DNA of 64,000 bases, from the NCBI RefSeq assembly GCF_004331265.1, contig NZ_SJOO01000003.1, forward strand, positions 186,001-250,000, read 5' to 3'. Below the pieces are notes generated by a model that did no database searches, was not told the DNA's origin, and was given only the letters and a program-made list of their open reading frames with translations. Shown piece after piece: positions 1-7,306 of this stretch. Each line of letters opens with the position of its first letter. The stretch's first letter is position 1. This DNA comes from Enterobacter wuhouensis (GTDB taxonomy: Bacteria; Pseudomonadota; Gammaproteobacteria; Enterobacterales; Enterobacteriaceae). The translations under genes and the position numbers were made by a program.

Positions 1-276
1 TACCAGGAGATCCTCGGCAACATGCACAACCTGTTCGGTGATACCGAAGCGGTTGACGTGTTCGTCTTCCCTGACGGCAACGTGGAAGTCGAGCTGTCTG
101 ACGAAGGGGATACCGTGGCGGACATGCTGGAATACGTTCAGCTCGATCCGAAAAAACTGCTCACCCAGTTCCGCGACCAGGTGAAAAACACCGGTCTGGA
201 CGACGCGCTGCAGCAGCAGTTCCTGGAAGAGTTTGAAGCGGGTCTGTACGGGTATACTTATCTGGAAGACGAGTAA
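1..276 (+). CDS. speA: Biosynthetic arginine decarboxylase SpeA, C-terminal fragment
   Basis: This is the 3' end of a gene that begins before the window; the frame is open from base 1 and ends with TAA at 274-276. The visible 91 residues ([26 protein letters not shown] region onward) match the C-terminal end of SpeA, the PLP-dependent decarboxylase that converts arginine to agmatine. speB, which hydrolyses agmatine to putrescine and urea, follows on the same strand, as in E. coli. The PLP-binding lysine lies outside the window. Identification rests on recognition of the C-terminal sequence plus the speB neighbour. Confidence 0.93.
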   Translation, partial: YQEILGNMHNLFGDTEAVDVFVFPDGNVEVELSDEGDTVADMLEYVQLDPKKLLTQFRDQVKNTGLDDALQQQFLEEFEAGLYGYTYLEDE

Positions 277-289
277 GACATCTGCCTTT

Positions 290-371
290 CCCCTCACCCC
301 AGCCCTCTCCCCAAAGGGGAGAGGGTGTTCAAATTCCCTCTCCCCTTTGGGGAGAGGGTTAGGGTGAGGGG
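290..371. repeat. C-rich palindromic intergenic repeat, paired copies
   Basis: Two head-to-head copies of a C-rich element: CCCCTCACCCCAGCCCTCTCC with its own GGGGAGAGGG arm, followed by the reverse-complement copy ending GGGTTAGGGTGAGGGG. Each copy folds on its own and the pair forms a long stem. The same element recurs near 15791, 20403, 33941, 44835, 48643 and 52194, always between genes. Confidence 0.85.
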
Positions 372-455
372 CAAAGACCGCACGATGCCCTATACTCTCT
401 TGAACCCGTACGCATTACCGGCGATAATTCGCCCCAATAAGCGATTTACGAATCA

Positions 456-499
456 ATCCCTTCCTCGTCGGGTTTAACGACGCGGAGGGGATTTTTTTT
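456..499 (+). terminator. Possible terminator or attenuator between speA and speB
   Basis: An imperfect GC-rich stem (CCCTTCCTCGTC pairing with GACGCGGAGGGG around a GGTTTAAC loop) is followed directly by a run of eight T at 492-499. It ends about 40 bases before the speB start. It could terminate speA transcripts or attenuate readthrough into speB. The stem has one mismatch and a G-U pair, hence moderate confidence. Confidence 0.5.
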
Positions 500-539
500 C
501 ATCTGTTTTTAATGTATCGACTTTAAAAGAGGTCAGGAC

Positions 540-1460
540 ATGAGCACTTTAGGTCATCAGTACGATAACTCTCTGGTATCTAACGCGTTTGGTTTTTTAC
601 GCCTTCCAATGAACTTCCAGCCGTACGACAGCGACGCTGACTGGGTGATCACCGGCGTACCGTTTGATATGGCCACCTCAGGCCGCGCGGGCGGGCGTCA
701 CGGCCCGGCAGCGATCCGTCAGGTGTCTACCAACCTGGCCTGGGAGCACAACCGCTTCCCGTGGAACTTCGACATGCGCGAGCGCCTGAACGTGGTGGAC
801 TGCGGTGACCTGGTGTACGCCTTCGGCGACGCGCGTGAGATGAGCGAAAAGCTGCAGGCCCACGCCGAGAAGCTGCTGGCGGCCGGCAAGCGCATGCTCT
901 CCTTCGGCGGTGACCACTTCGTGACCCTGCCGCTGCTGCGCGCCCACGCGAAGCACTTCGGTAAAATGGCGCTGGTGCACTTTGATGCGCATACCGACAC
1001 CTACGCGAACGGCTGCGAGTTTGACCACGGCACCATGTTCTACACCGCGCCGAACGAAGGCCTGATCGACCCGAACCACTCGGTGCAGATCGGTATCCGC
1101 ACCGAGTTCGACAAAGACAACGGCTTCACCGTGCTGGACGCGGGCCAGGTCAACGATCGCGGCGTGGACGACATTCTGGCGCAGGTTAAGCAGATCGTCG
1201 GCGACATGCCTGTGTACCTGACCTTCGATATCGACTGCCTGGATCCGGCGTTCGCACCGGGTACCGGTACGCCGGTGATCGGCGGCCTGACCTCGGACCG
1301 CGCCATCAAGCTGGTACGCGGCCTGAAGGATCTGAACATCGTCGGGATGGACGTGGTGGAAGTGGCGCCGGCCTATGATCAGTCCGAGATCACCGCGCTG
1401 GCCGCGGCGACCCTGGCGCTGGAAATGCTCTACATCCAGGCGGCGAAAAAAGGCGAGTAA
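540..1460 (+). CDS. speB: Agmatinase SpeB
   Basis: Agmatine ureohydrolase: agmatine + water gives putrescine + urea. The 306 residues equal the E. coli length. The binuclear manganese ligands of the ureohydrolase fold are all visible: H126 (GGDH), D149, H151 and D153 (FDAHTDT), and D230 and D232 (FDIDCLD). The ATG at 540 has AAGAGGTCAGG just upstream. It lies downstream of speA on the same strand, completing the arginine-to-putrescine route. Its stop is only 3 bases from the stop of a convergent MFS transporter, which marks the left edge of the accessory island. Confidence 0.97.
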   Translation: MSTLGHQYDNSLVSNAFGFLRLPMNFQPYDSDADWVITGVPFDMATSGRAGGRHGPAAIRQVSTNLAWEHNRFPWNFDMRERLNVVDCGDLVYAFGDAREMSEKLQAHAEKLLAAGKRMLSFGGDHFVTLPLLRAHAKHFGKMALVHFDAHTDTYANGCEFDHGTMFYTAPNEGLIDPNHSVQIGIRTEFDKDNGFTVLDAGQVNDRGVDDILAQVKQIVGDMPVYLTFDIDCLDPAFAPGTGTPVIGGLTSDRAIKLVRGLKDLNIVGMDVVEVAPAYDQSEITALAAATLALEMLYIQAAKKGE

Positions 1461-1463
1461 GCC

Positions 1464-2678
1464 TTACGCGCTCACTGCTGCTGCGCGACGCATGCGCAGC
1501 AGCAGCATTCCGCCCGCCAGCAGGGTGATAACCTGCGACACCACCAATACCGAAAAGCCTGAGCTTACCGAACCCACCGATTTCATCACCATCCCCATCA
1601 GCAGCGGAATAAACGCCGCGCAGATATTGCCGATCCCATTGATAATGCCGTACGCGCTGCCCACCGCCTCCCGTGCGGCGTGATGCTGGATCACCGCAGG
1701 AATAGCCGCTCCCTGAAGCCCCCAGAACACGTTGGCGGACAGCATAAACAGCGCCAGCCATGCGGGCTGGTGGCTGAGCATCAGGGCGGCCACGGAGAGC
1801 GCCGTCAGCGTCCCGCCCACCACAAACAGCACTGGAGCCTGCTCCGGGCGCATTTTGTCGAGCAGCACGCCGCCGAGGAATTTAGATCCCAGGCTCAGCA
1901 GAAAGGGGATCGCCGCAAGCATGCCCGTGGCGTGCAGCGAGAAGTGGTGCTCGTCACGCAGCCATGCGGGCAGCCACGCACTGCTTCCCCACAGATAGCT
2001 CAGCGTGGCGATTTCAACCAGCAGGATCCAGCCCAGCAGCGGCGTCTGCCAGGCCATCGTGAAGGTTTGCGCAAACCCCGGTTTTTTCGTCGTCGGGAGG
2101 CGGCGCGGCGCGGGCAGGAATCGCCAGATAAGCCCGCCGCCCAGCACCAGATTCATCACCGCCAGCGCGTAAAACGACCCCGCCCAGCCAAGATGCGCCA
2201 TCAGCCAGGTGACCAGCGGAAAGCCCACGGCCAGCCCGAGAGAGACGCCCAGCGCGGTCACGGCGTTGGGTTTGCCTATCTCCTGTGCGCTAAAGTTATC
2301 GCTAATAAAGCGCGTTTTCAGCGAAAAGAGCGGTCCTTCGGCAATGCCTAAAATCAGGCGTGCGACGAGCATCCCCATCAGCGAGCCGAGCAGCGGCGAA
2401 ACCGCGCAGACCAAGGCCCAAATCGCAATGCTGCTTAATAATCCCTGACGGTAATGGAGTTTGCTTTCAATAACCGGTGTTAATAATAAAGCGGAAAATC
2501 CATAACCCAGCAGAAAGCAGGTCATGAGCATTCCCTGTAACATTCTGTTTTCATTTAGCTGAAAATGCTCGGCAAATTCCGGGTTTAAAATCATGACCGA
2601 GATATTTACCCGGTCGACGTAGGAAATAATAATCAGTAATAACAGTGCAATTGTTCCTTGCCATCTTGCCGTCATCAT
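1464..2678 (-). CDS. MFS transporter, anion:cation symporter-like, catabolic island
   Basis: A 404-residue membrane protein with about 12 hydrophobic segments. The N-terminal pattern (IISYVDRVNISVMILNPEF) and the LILGIAEGPLFSLKTRFISDNF stretch are typical of the ACS family of MFS importers for organic anions such as sugar acids and aromatic acids. It is transcribed divergently from the Rieske gene run and shares a 411-bp regulatory region containing repeated palindromes, so it is probably co-regulated and imports the pathway substrate or an intermediate. ATG at 2678 is preceded on its strand by AAGGCGGGC; ATG at 2675 is an alternative. Its 3' end carries a perfect 12-bp hairpin at 1475-1505. 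The substrate cannot be read from sequence. Confidence 0.85.
   Translation of the reverse strand: MMTARWQGTIALLLLIIISYVDRVNISVMILNPEFAEHFQLNENRMLQGMLMTCFLLGYGFSALLLTPVIESKLHYRQGLLSSIAIWALVCAVSPLLGSLMGMLVARLILGIAEGPLFSLKTRFISDNFSAQEIGKPNAVTALGVSLGLAVGFPLVTWLMAHLGWAGSFYALAVMNLVLGGGLIWRFLPAPRRLPTTKKPGFAQTFTMAWQTPLLGWILLVEIATLSYLWGSSAWLPAWLRDEHHFSLHATGMLAAIPFLLSLGSKFLGGVLLDKMRPEQAPVLFVVGGTLTALSVAALMLSHQPAWLALFMLSANVFWGLQGAAIPAVIQHHAAREAVGSAYGIINGIGNICAAFIPLLMGMVMKSVGSVSSGFSVLVVSQVITLLAGGMLLLRMRRAAAVSA
1475..1505. other. Perfect 12-bp hairpin at the speB/MFS convergent junction
   Basis: CTGCTGCTGCGC (1475-1486) pairs perfectly with GCGCAGCAGCAG (1494-1505) around a 7-base loop. It lies inside the last codons of the MFS gene, just past the speB stop. 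There is no U-tract on either strand, so it is not a canonical terminator, but no other terminator separates the two convergent genes. Confidence 0.6.
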
Positions 2679-2739
2679 GCCCGCCTTAGGTTTTCATCTG
2701 TTTATATTTTTATAAGTGTGATTGTCACGGAGCTAAAAT

Positions 2740-2755
2740 GGTTCACAGGTGAAAC
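2740..2755. promoter_or_regulatory. Operator candidate, copy 1 (MFS side)
   Basis: GGTTCAC-AG-GTGAAAC is a 16-bp inverted repeat with one arm mismatch. It lies about 60 bp upstream of the MFS start, next to its likely -35 area. It shares its arms with the copies at 2787 and 3055. The IclR regulator encoded in the island is the natural candidate to bind it; this is inference. Confidence 0.65.
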
Positions 2756-2786
2756 TCCTTGTTTATTAAGAATAAATAAAATGTAA

Positions 2787-2802
2787 GTTTCACTGGTGAA
2801 AC
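2787..2802. promoter_or_regulatory. Operator candidate, copy 2
   Basis: GTTTCAC-TG-GTGAAAC is a perfect 16-bp inverted repeat with 7-bp arms. It starts 47 bp from copy 1, a spacing that would allow two dimers to sit on nearly the same helix face. Confidence 0.7.
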
Positions 2803-3003
2803 ACCGAGGATGTGACGTTATTTTATTTTTAAGGAACAAAAAGAAAAGAAGTCAATATGTTTTATTCAAAATAGTCGGCTATTAAAAAAACGTATTTATC
2901 ACGGCGCAAAAATGAAAATTTCATATCGCTGCATTTTTTCGTGATCCTTTGCACACTTAGTTAATTTATTACTATCTAATTAACAAATTCGTCACATTGA
3001 CGC

Positions 3004-3031
3004 TTGACGAAACATCCATCGCTTTTATATT
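3004..3031 (+). promoter_or_regulatory. Promoter candidate for the Rieske operon
   Basis: TTGACG (3004-3009) and TATATT (3026-3031) are separated by 16 bp, giving a predicted start near 3038. A second TTGACG at 2997-3002 overlaps. The palindrome at 3055-3070 lies just downstream of the predicted start, a typical repressor position. Confidence 0.5.
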
Positions 3032-3054
3032 GACCGTATTAAATAAGAAACAGA

Positions 3055-3070
3055 GTTTCATATATGAAAC
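3055..3070. promoter_or_regulatory. Operator candidate, copy 3 (ferredoxin side)
   Basis: GTTTCAT-AT-ATGAAAC is a fully symmetric 16-bp palindrome with the same GTTTCA/TGAAAC arms as the copies at 2740 and 2787. It lies between the candidate promoter and the ribosome-binding site (GGAGG) of the ferredoxin gene. Confidence 0.7.
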
Positions 3071-3089
3071 AAAAGCCTGGAGGATCGTG

Positions 3090-3413
3090 ATGAGCTGGAT
3101 AGGCGTATGTGACGCAGAACAAGTACAGGAAGATTTCCCTTTTAGCGGCAGCGTCGAGGGTAAAGAGATCGGCGTTTACCTGATTGACGGCGAATATTAC
3201 GCGCTGGAGGACGTATGCCCCCACGCCTACGCTCTGCTCAGCCAGGGGTTCGTGGAGGACGGCAAGGTGGAATGCCCGCTGCACGAGGCGGTGTTCGACG
3301 TCAAAACCGGCCAATGCCTGCACGGCCCCGGGGGGCGCAACCTCAACCGCTACCCGGTTCGGGTCTATGAAAACCAAATCCAGATTACCTTCGTCGAGGA
3401 GACCGTGGCATGA
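3090..3413 (+). CDS. Rieske [2Fe-2S] ferredoxin of a ring-hydroxylating oxygenase
   Basis: A 107-residue soluble ferredoxin that would carry electrons from the FAD reductase (7303-8490) to the oxygenase (3729-4751). The Rieske cluster ligands are C43 and H45 (CPH) and C62 and H65 (CPLH), with the expected spacing. The ATG at 3090 is chosen because GGAGG lies 7 bases upstream; a longer in-frame reading from 2997 would run through the promoter and operator. It overlaps the next gene by 4 bp (ATGA). The length fits BphF/HcaC-type ferredoxins. Confidence 0.9.
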   Translation: MSWIGVCDAEQVQEDFPFSGSVEGKEIGVYLIDGEYYALEDVCPHAYALLSQGFVEDGKVECPLHEAVFDVKTGQCLHGPGGRNLNRYPVRVYENQIQITFVEETVA

Positions 3414-3718
3414 GCGATACCCTGAACTACAACCCGGCGCTGCCGGAAAGCCGCCAGTTTACCCCGCCGGCGGAGGGCGGCAACGGCGCGATCCATAAGC
3501 CGGGTGATTACCAGAACCTGATCTGGCAGACCCGCAGCCGCGTGCCGGAAAGCTGGGAGGTGAACCTGATTGCCACGCTGGAAGAACTCTTTGAACAGGG
3601 CGTTGAAACCCTACCGGAGCTGGTGAACGGGCTGAACGCGGTGCGCATGCACGACCAGCAGGGCGAGCCGTGGAGCGACGCCAGCTTCCAGGCATTCTTA
3701 CAGGTTAACGGCTACTGA
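3410..3718 (+). CDS. Small uncharacterised protein between ferredoxin and oxygenase
   Basis: A 102-residue acidic soluble protein with no signal peptide or membrane segment. The N-terminal half is Pro/Gly-rich and probably extended. The rest (from about residue 48, SWEVNLIATLEELFEQGVETLPELVNGLNAVRMHD split across the helices) looks helical and faintly like a helix-turn-helix. It overlaps the ferredoxin gene by 4 bp and lies 10 bp before the oxygenase gene, so translation is probably coupled. It is too short for and unlike an oxygenase beta subunit. An accessory or assembly factor is possible. No family is firmly recognised. Confidence 0.75.
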   Translation: MSDTLNYNPALPESRQFTPPAEGGNGAIHKPGDYQNLIWQTRSRVPESWEVNLIATLEELFEQGVETLPELVNGLNAVRMHDQQGEPWSDASFQAFLQVNGY

Positions 3719-3728
3719 GGGCAACGCG

Positions 3729-4751
3729 ATGACGACGACCGTACAAAACTATCTCGATAAAGGCCTGCGCGGCCTCTGGTATCCGGTGCTGGCAAGCTGG
3801 GAAGTGCAGTCTGCTCCTGTGGGCATCACCCGCCTGGGCGAGCAGATTGTGGTCTGGCGCAACAAAGACGGCCAGGTGCAGGCGCTGGAAGACCGCTGCC
3901 CGCACCGCGGCGCGCGCCTGTCGATGGGCTGGAACCTCGGCGACCGTATCTCCTGCTGGTATCACGGCGTGGAAGTGGCGGGCAACGGCGAGGTAAAAGA
4001 TGTGCCCGCCGTGGATAAATGCCCGCTGGTCGGCCAGCAGTGCGTGCGCAGCTATAACGTGCAGGAGGCGCACGGCGCTATCTTCCTGTGGTTTGGCGTC
4101 ACCGCTGACCAGCAGCCGGACGAACTGACCTTCCCGGATGAACTTGCCGACACGGAAAGCTTCAGCAACTTCCTCTGCACCGCCGCGTGGAAGTGCAACT
4201 ACCAGTACGCGCTGGAAAACGTGATGGACCCGATGCACGGCACCTATCTGCATTCGTCGTCGCACTCGATGGCGGAAGGGGATCGTAAGGCCGACATGGT
4301 GCTCCAGCCGACAAAAACCGGCTTCATCTTTGAGAAGAAAGGGCAGAGCGGCATCAACTTCGACTGGGTTGAGCTGGGCAACAGCGGCACCTGCTGGATG
4401 CGCCTCTCCATTCCGTATAAGAAGCGCTTCGGACCGGGCGGCCACTTCTTTATCGTCGGCATGGTGGTGCCGGAAGATAACGACAACTGCCGCGTCTTCT
4501 TTTGGCGCATCCGCCGCGTGCAGGGCTGGCAGCGCGACATGTGGCGCTTCATGTACCGCAACCGCCTGGAAAAACTGCACTGGGAAGTGCTGGAGCAGGA
4601 CCGCGTGGTGCTGGAAAGCCTGGCCCCGAATGCCCGCGAGCATGAATACCTCTACCAGCACGACGTCGGCCTCTCCCGCCTGCGCCGCATGATGCAAAAG
4701 GCCGCCAAAGAGCAGCTGGCCGCACGTGAAGAACAGCAGGGAGCCGCCTGA
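3729..4751 (+). CDS. Rieske non-heme iron oxygenase, alpha subunit
   Basis: Terminal oxygenase of 340 residues. The N-terminal Rieske domain has C57/H59 (CPHRG) and C76/H79 (CWYHG). The catalytic domain has the mononuclear iron motif NVMDPMHGTYLH, with D167 bridging to H170 and H175. EQDRVVLESL near residue 290 is typical of phthalate/vanillate-type alpha-only oxygenases. No beta-subunit gene is present, so an alpha3 homotrimer is expected. With the ferredoxin and reductase it forms a complete three-component system for hydroxylating an aromatic ring. The exact substrate is not predictable; dihydroxylation is inferred from the dehydrogenase and extradiol dioxygenase in the same operon, but a demethylase or monooxygenase role is possible. 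Confidence 0.9.
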   Translation: MTTTVQNYLDKGLRGLWYPVLASWEVQSAPVGITRLGEQIVVWRNKDGQVQALEDRCPHRGARLSMGWNLGDRISCWYHGVEVAGNGEVKDVPAVDKCPLVGQQCVRSYNVQEAHGAIFLWFGVTADQQPDELTFPDELADTESFSNFLCTAAWKCNYQYALENVMDPMHGTYLHSSSHSMAEGDRKADMVLQPTKTGFIFEKKGQSGINFDWVELGNSGTCWMRLSIPYKKRFGPGGHFFIVGMVVPEDNDNCRVFFWRIRRVQGWQRDMWRFMYRNRLEKLHWEVLEQDRVVLESLAPNAREHEYLYQHDVGLSRLRRMMQKAAKEQLAAREEQQGAA

Positions 4752-5500
4752 TGAACGGGCTGCTGAGCGGAAAGCGCATCGTTGTGACCGGCGCCGCGCG
4801 CGGGCTGGGCTACCACTTTGCCAAAGCCTGCGCGGAGCAGGGGGCAAAGGTAGTGATGTGCGACATCCTCAAGGGCGAGCTGGCCGAAAGTGCCCACGGG
4901 CTGAGCGAGCAGGGCTATGCGATCGAATCACACGCTATCGATCTGGCCGATCCGCAGTCTATCGGGCAAGTATTCAGCGCCATTGGCGAGCAGGGGCAGA
5001 TTGACGGCCTGGTCAACAACGCGGCGATGGCGACCGGCGTGGGCGGCAAAAATATGCTCGATTACGATCCGGACCTGTGGGACCGCGTGATGAGCGTGAA
5101 CGTCAAAGGCACCTGGCTGGTGACGCGCGCCGCCGTGCCGCTGCTTCGCGAAGGGGCGGGCATCGTGAACGTGGCGTCCGACACCGCGCTGTGGGGCGCG
5201 CCGCGCCTGATGGCCTACGTCGCCAGCAAGGGGGCCGTGATTGCCATGACCCGCTCGATGGCGCGCGAGCTGGGCGAAAAGCGCATTCGCATCAACGCCA
5301 TCGCGCCGGGACTAACCCGCGTCGAGGCGACCGAATATGTGCCCGCCGAACGCCATCAGCTCTACGAAAACGGCCGCGCGCTCGCGGGCGCGCAGCAGCC
5401 GGAGGATGTTACCGGCAGCGTGGTGTGGCTGTTAAGCGATCTGTCGCGGTTTATCACCGGACAGCTGATCCCGGTCAACGGCGGTTTTGTCTTTAACTGA
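4751..5500 (+). CDS. SDR family dehydrogenase, candidate cis-dihydrodiol dehydrogenase
   Basis: A classical short-chain dehydrogenase of 249 residues with TGAARGLG at 13-20 (cofactor binding), NNAA at 89-92 and the catalytic S143, Y156 and K160 (YVASK). Its start overlaps the oxygenase stop by one base. Immediately after a Rieske oxygenase this is the place where an NAD-dependent enzyme restoring aromaticity of a cis-diol is expected. The fold is certain; the substrate is inferred from position. Confidence 0.85.
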   Translation: MNGLLSGKRIVVTGAARGLGYHFAKACAEQGAKVVMCDILKGELAESAHGLSEQGYAIESHAIDLADPQSIGQVFSAIGEQGQIDGLVNNAAMATGVGGKNMLDYDPDLWDRVMSVNVKGTWLVTRAAVPLLREGAGIVNVASDTALWGAPRLMAYVASKGAVIAMTRSMARELGEKRIRINAIAPGLTRVEATEYVPAERHQLYENGRALAGAQQPEDVTGSVVWLLSDLSRFITGQLIPVNGGFVFN

Positions 5501-5503
5501 GGT

Positions 5504-6301
5504 ATGGCGAAGATGGCAAACGATCGGGAAGTGAAGTATCTGGTGCCGGGGCTGGAGCGCGGTTTACAGCTGCTGCTGGCCTTTGGCGAGCAGCATCGCG
5601 AACTGACCTTTGCCGAGCTGCACCGGCTGGTGGATATGCCGAAGGCGACCGCCTACCGCGTGGTGCAGACGCTGGAGTTCATGGGTTTTCTGGAGCGCAA
5701 CGCGCGCACCAACACCTTCTCGCTGGGCATGAACGTGCTGCGCCTGGGCTTTGAGTACATCGCCTCGCTGGACGTGGCGCAGGTTGGCCAGCCGGTCATC
5801 GAGCAGCTGCGCGACGTGAGCCAGTGCAGCAGCCATCTGGCGATCCGCGACGGGCGCGACATTATCTACATCGCCCGCGTCAGCGCCGCCGGATCGCGCA
5901 TCAATCAGGTGAGCATCGGCACCCGCCTGCCGGTGCACTGCACCTCGCTTGGCCGCATGCTGCTGACCGATATGTCCCGCGCCGATTTTGAACAGCTGTT
6001 CCCGCACGAGCGCCTGCCGGGCAACACGCCGGGACAGCTTCACGACCGCGAAGCCCTGTGGCAGATGGTGCAGCAGGACAAAGCCCGCGGGTACGTGATC
6101 GGCGAATCCTTCTTCCGCCACGGCATCTCCTCCATCGTCTATCCGGTGTATGACCGAAGCGGACGCGTTTCGGCGGTGGTCAGCATTCTGGTGCCGTCGG
6201 AGGAGATCCCCCAGACCGACCGCGAGCGTCTGCAGAACGAGGTTCGCCTCGCGGCGGATAAAATTTCTGGCTTCTTAGGGTACTTGTCACAGGCCAGTTA
6301 A
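5504..6301 (+). CDS. IclR family transcriptional regulator of the island
   Basis: A 265-residue IclR-type regulator. The N-terminal winged helix-turn-helix (about residues 15-70; LTFAELHRLVDMPKATAYRV) is followed by the effector-binding domain, which contains the LPVHCTSLGRMLL signature and a C-terminal VSAVVSILVPSEE strand. Members of this family commonly control aromatic catabolism and bind small aromatic acids. It sits inside the operon it probably controls. GAGG at 5499-5502 is well placed for the second ATG at 5513, so the protein may start there three residues later. Likely targets are the palindromes at 2740-3070. Confidence 0.9.
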   Translation: MAKMANDREVKYLVPGLERGLQLLLAFGEQHRELTFAELHRLVDMPKATAYRVVQTLEFMGFLERNARTNTFSLGMNVLRLGFEYIASLDVAQVGQPVIEQLRDVSQCSSHLAIRDGRDIIYIARVSAAGSRINQVSIGTRLPVHCTSLGRMLLTDMSRADFEQLFPHERLPGNTPGQLHDREALWQMVQQDKARGYVIGESFFRHGISSIVYPVYDRSGRVSAVVSILVPSEEIPQTDRERLQNEVRLAADKISGFLGYLSQAS

Positions 6302-6348
6302 ATCAGTGAGTTAACGTCAGGCGCTTGACCGCGTCGGGCATGTTTTAC

Positions 6349-6361
6349 GCCCAATTTGGGC
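6349..6361. promoter_or_regulatory. Palindrome in the 78-bp gap before the extradiol dioxygenase gene
   Basis: GCCCAA-T-TTGGGC is a perfect inverted repeat in the only gap of more than 25 bp in the thirteen-gene run. TTGACC at 6325-6330 could be a -35 box, but no good -10 follows. It may be an internal operator or promoter element. Confidence 0.35.
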
Positions 6362-6379
6362 CAGATGAGGCAACGAACG

Positions 6380-7306
6380 ATGAGTGTAACCGGAATTGAA
6401 AAGCTGGAATTTGGCGTAGAAGACCTGACGCACTGCGCCAAATTTATGCGTGATTTTGGCCTGACGGGCGATGCCAGCGGCCAGCGTTTTACCACCCTGA
6501 GCGGCGCGCGCGTGGAGCTGAACCCCATCGACAGCCCGGACCTGCCGCCCGCGTTTGAGGCGGGCAACACCCTGCGCCGCATGACCTGGGCGGTTGCGAG
6601 CCGGTCAGAACTTAACACGCTGCGCCCGAAGCTTGCGCAGCAGCCCGGCTTTCGCGAGGTGGGCGACGCGCTGGAGTGCCTTGACCCGAACGGCATGACG
6701 CTGCGCGTGCAGGTCAGCCAGCAGACCGACGTGGAGCTGAACGTCGAGCCGATTAACCAGTGGGGCGACGCCCGCCGGATCGACACCCCCAGCCCGGTTT
6801 ACGATCGCGCCCAGCCCATCAACGTCGGGCACGTGGTGTTCTTCGTGGAGGAGCTGGCGGCGGTAGAAAAGTTCTACCGCGAGGTGCTTGGCTTCCAGGT
6901 CTCTGACCGCTACATCAACCGCGCCGTATTCCTGCGCTGCGGCGCGCGCGGCGGCCACCACAACCTGTTCCTGCTGCAGCTGCCGAACCGCAGGCGCGGG
7001 CTGAACCACGTGGCCTTCACCGTGCGCGACATCCACGAGGTGATCGGCGGCGGTATCGCGATGAATAAAAATGACTGGAGCACCTTTATCGGGCCGGGCC
7101 GCCATCCGGTGTCGTCGGCGTACTTCTGGTACGTCAACAGCCCGACCGGCGGGGCGTTTGAGTATTACACCAACGACGACTACCTGACCGAAAACTGGCA
7201 GCCGCGCGAGCTGGAGCACTCGCTGGTCTCCTTTACCGAATGGGCGGTGGAAGGCGGGATCGACCACGACACGCGCCGCCAGCAGAAAAAGCCGGAGGCG
7301 GTATGA
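6380..7306 (+). CDS. Type I extradiol ring-cleavage dioxygenase (VOC superfamily, BphC-like)
   Basis: A 308-residue protein with two vicinal-oxygen-chelate domains. The C-terminal domain carries the 2-His-1-Glu iron site at H151 (GHVVFF), H210 (NHVAFT) and E261 (FEYYTN), almost the same positions as in biphenyl-diol dioxygenase BphC (146, 210, 260). The second-shell residues H193/H194, H242 and Y251 also fall where BphC has His195, His241 and Tyr250. It should therefore open a catechol-type ring next to the hydroxyls. ATG at 6380 is preferred because GAGG lies 9 bases upstream; an ATG at 6365 exists. It overlaps the next gene by 4 bp. Confidence 0.85.
   Translation: MSVTGIEKLEFGVEDLTHCAKFMRDFGLTGDASGQRFTTLSGARVELNPIDSPDLPPAFEAGNTLRRMTWAVASRSELNTLRPKLAQQPGFREVGDALECLDPNGMTLRVQVSQQTDVELNVEPINQWGDARRIDTPSPVYDRAQPINVGHVVFFVEELAAVEKFYREVLGFQVSDRYINRAVFLRCGARGGHHNLFLLQLPNRRRGLNHVAFTVRDIHEVIGGGIAMNKNDWSTFIGPGRHPVSSAYFWYVNSPTGGAFEYYTNDDYLTENWQPRELEHSLVSFTEWAVEGGIDHDTRRQQKKPEAV

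Larger units (their letters stand above)
2679..3089. other. Divergent control region of the catabolic island
   Basis: This AT-rich 411-bp stretch separates the divergent MFS gene and the Rieske ferredoxin gene, in contrast to the GC-rich coding DNA on both sides. It contains no credible gene. It holds three copies of a 16-bp palindrome (listed separately), a promoter candidate facing the ferredoxin gene, and on the minus strand a TATAAA (2714-2709) that could serve as -10 for the MFS gene. Confidence 0.75.

Noticed and set aside
290..371. Repeated C-rich palindromes as a CRISPR array
   Set aside because: Copies are dispersed, palindromic, and have no regular spacers or cas genes.
2912..2924. 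ATGAAAATTTCAT as a fourth operator copy
   Set aside because: It has the arms in the opposite order and a different spacing from the three 16-bp palindromes.
2997..3089. N-terminal extension of the Rieske ferredoxin starting at 2997
   Set aside because: It would use a TTG inside the promoter candidate and run through the operator palindrome; the ATG at 3090 has a strong ribosome-binding site.
3705..4847. 380-codon open frame on the minus strand opposite the Rieske oxygenase gene
   Set aside because: The plus strand encodes all Rieske and iron ligands; the antisense product is low-complexity and Ala/His/Arg-rich.
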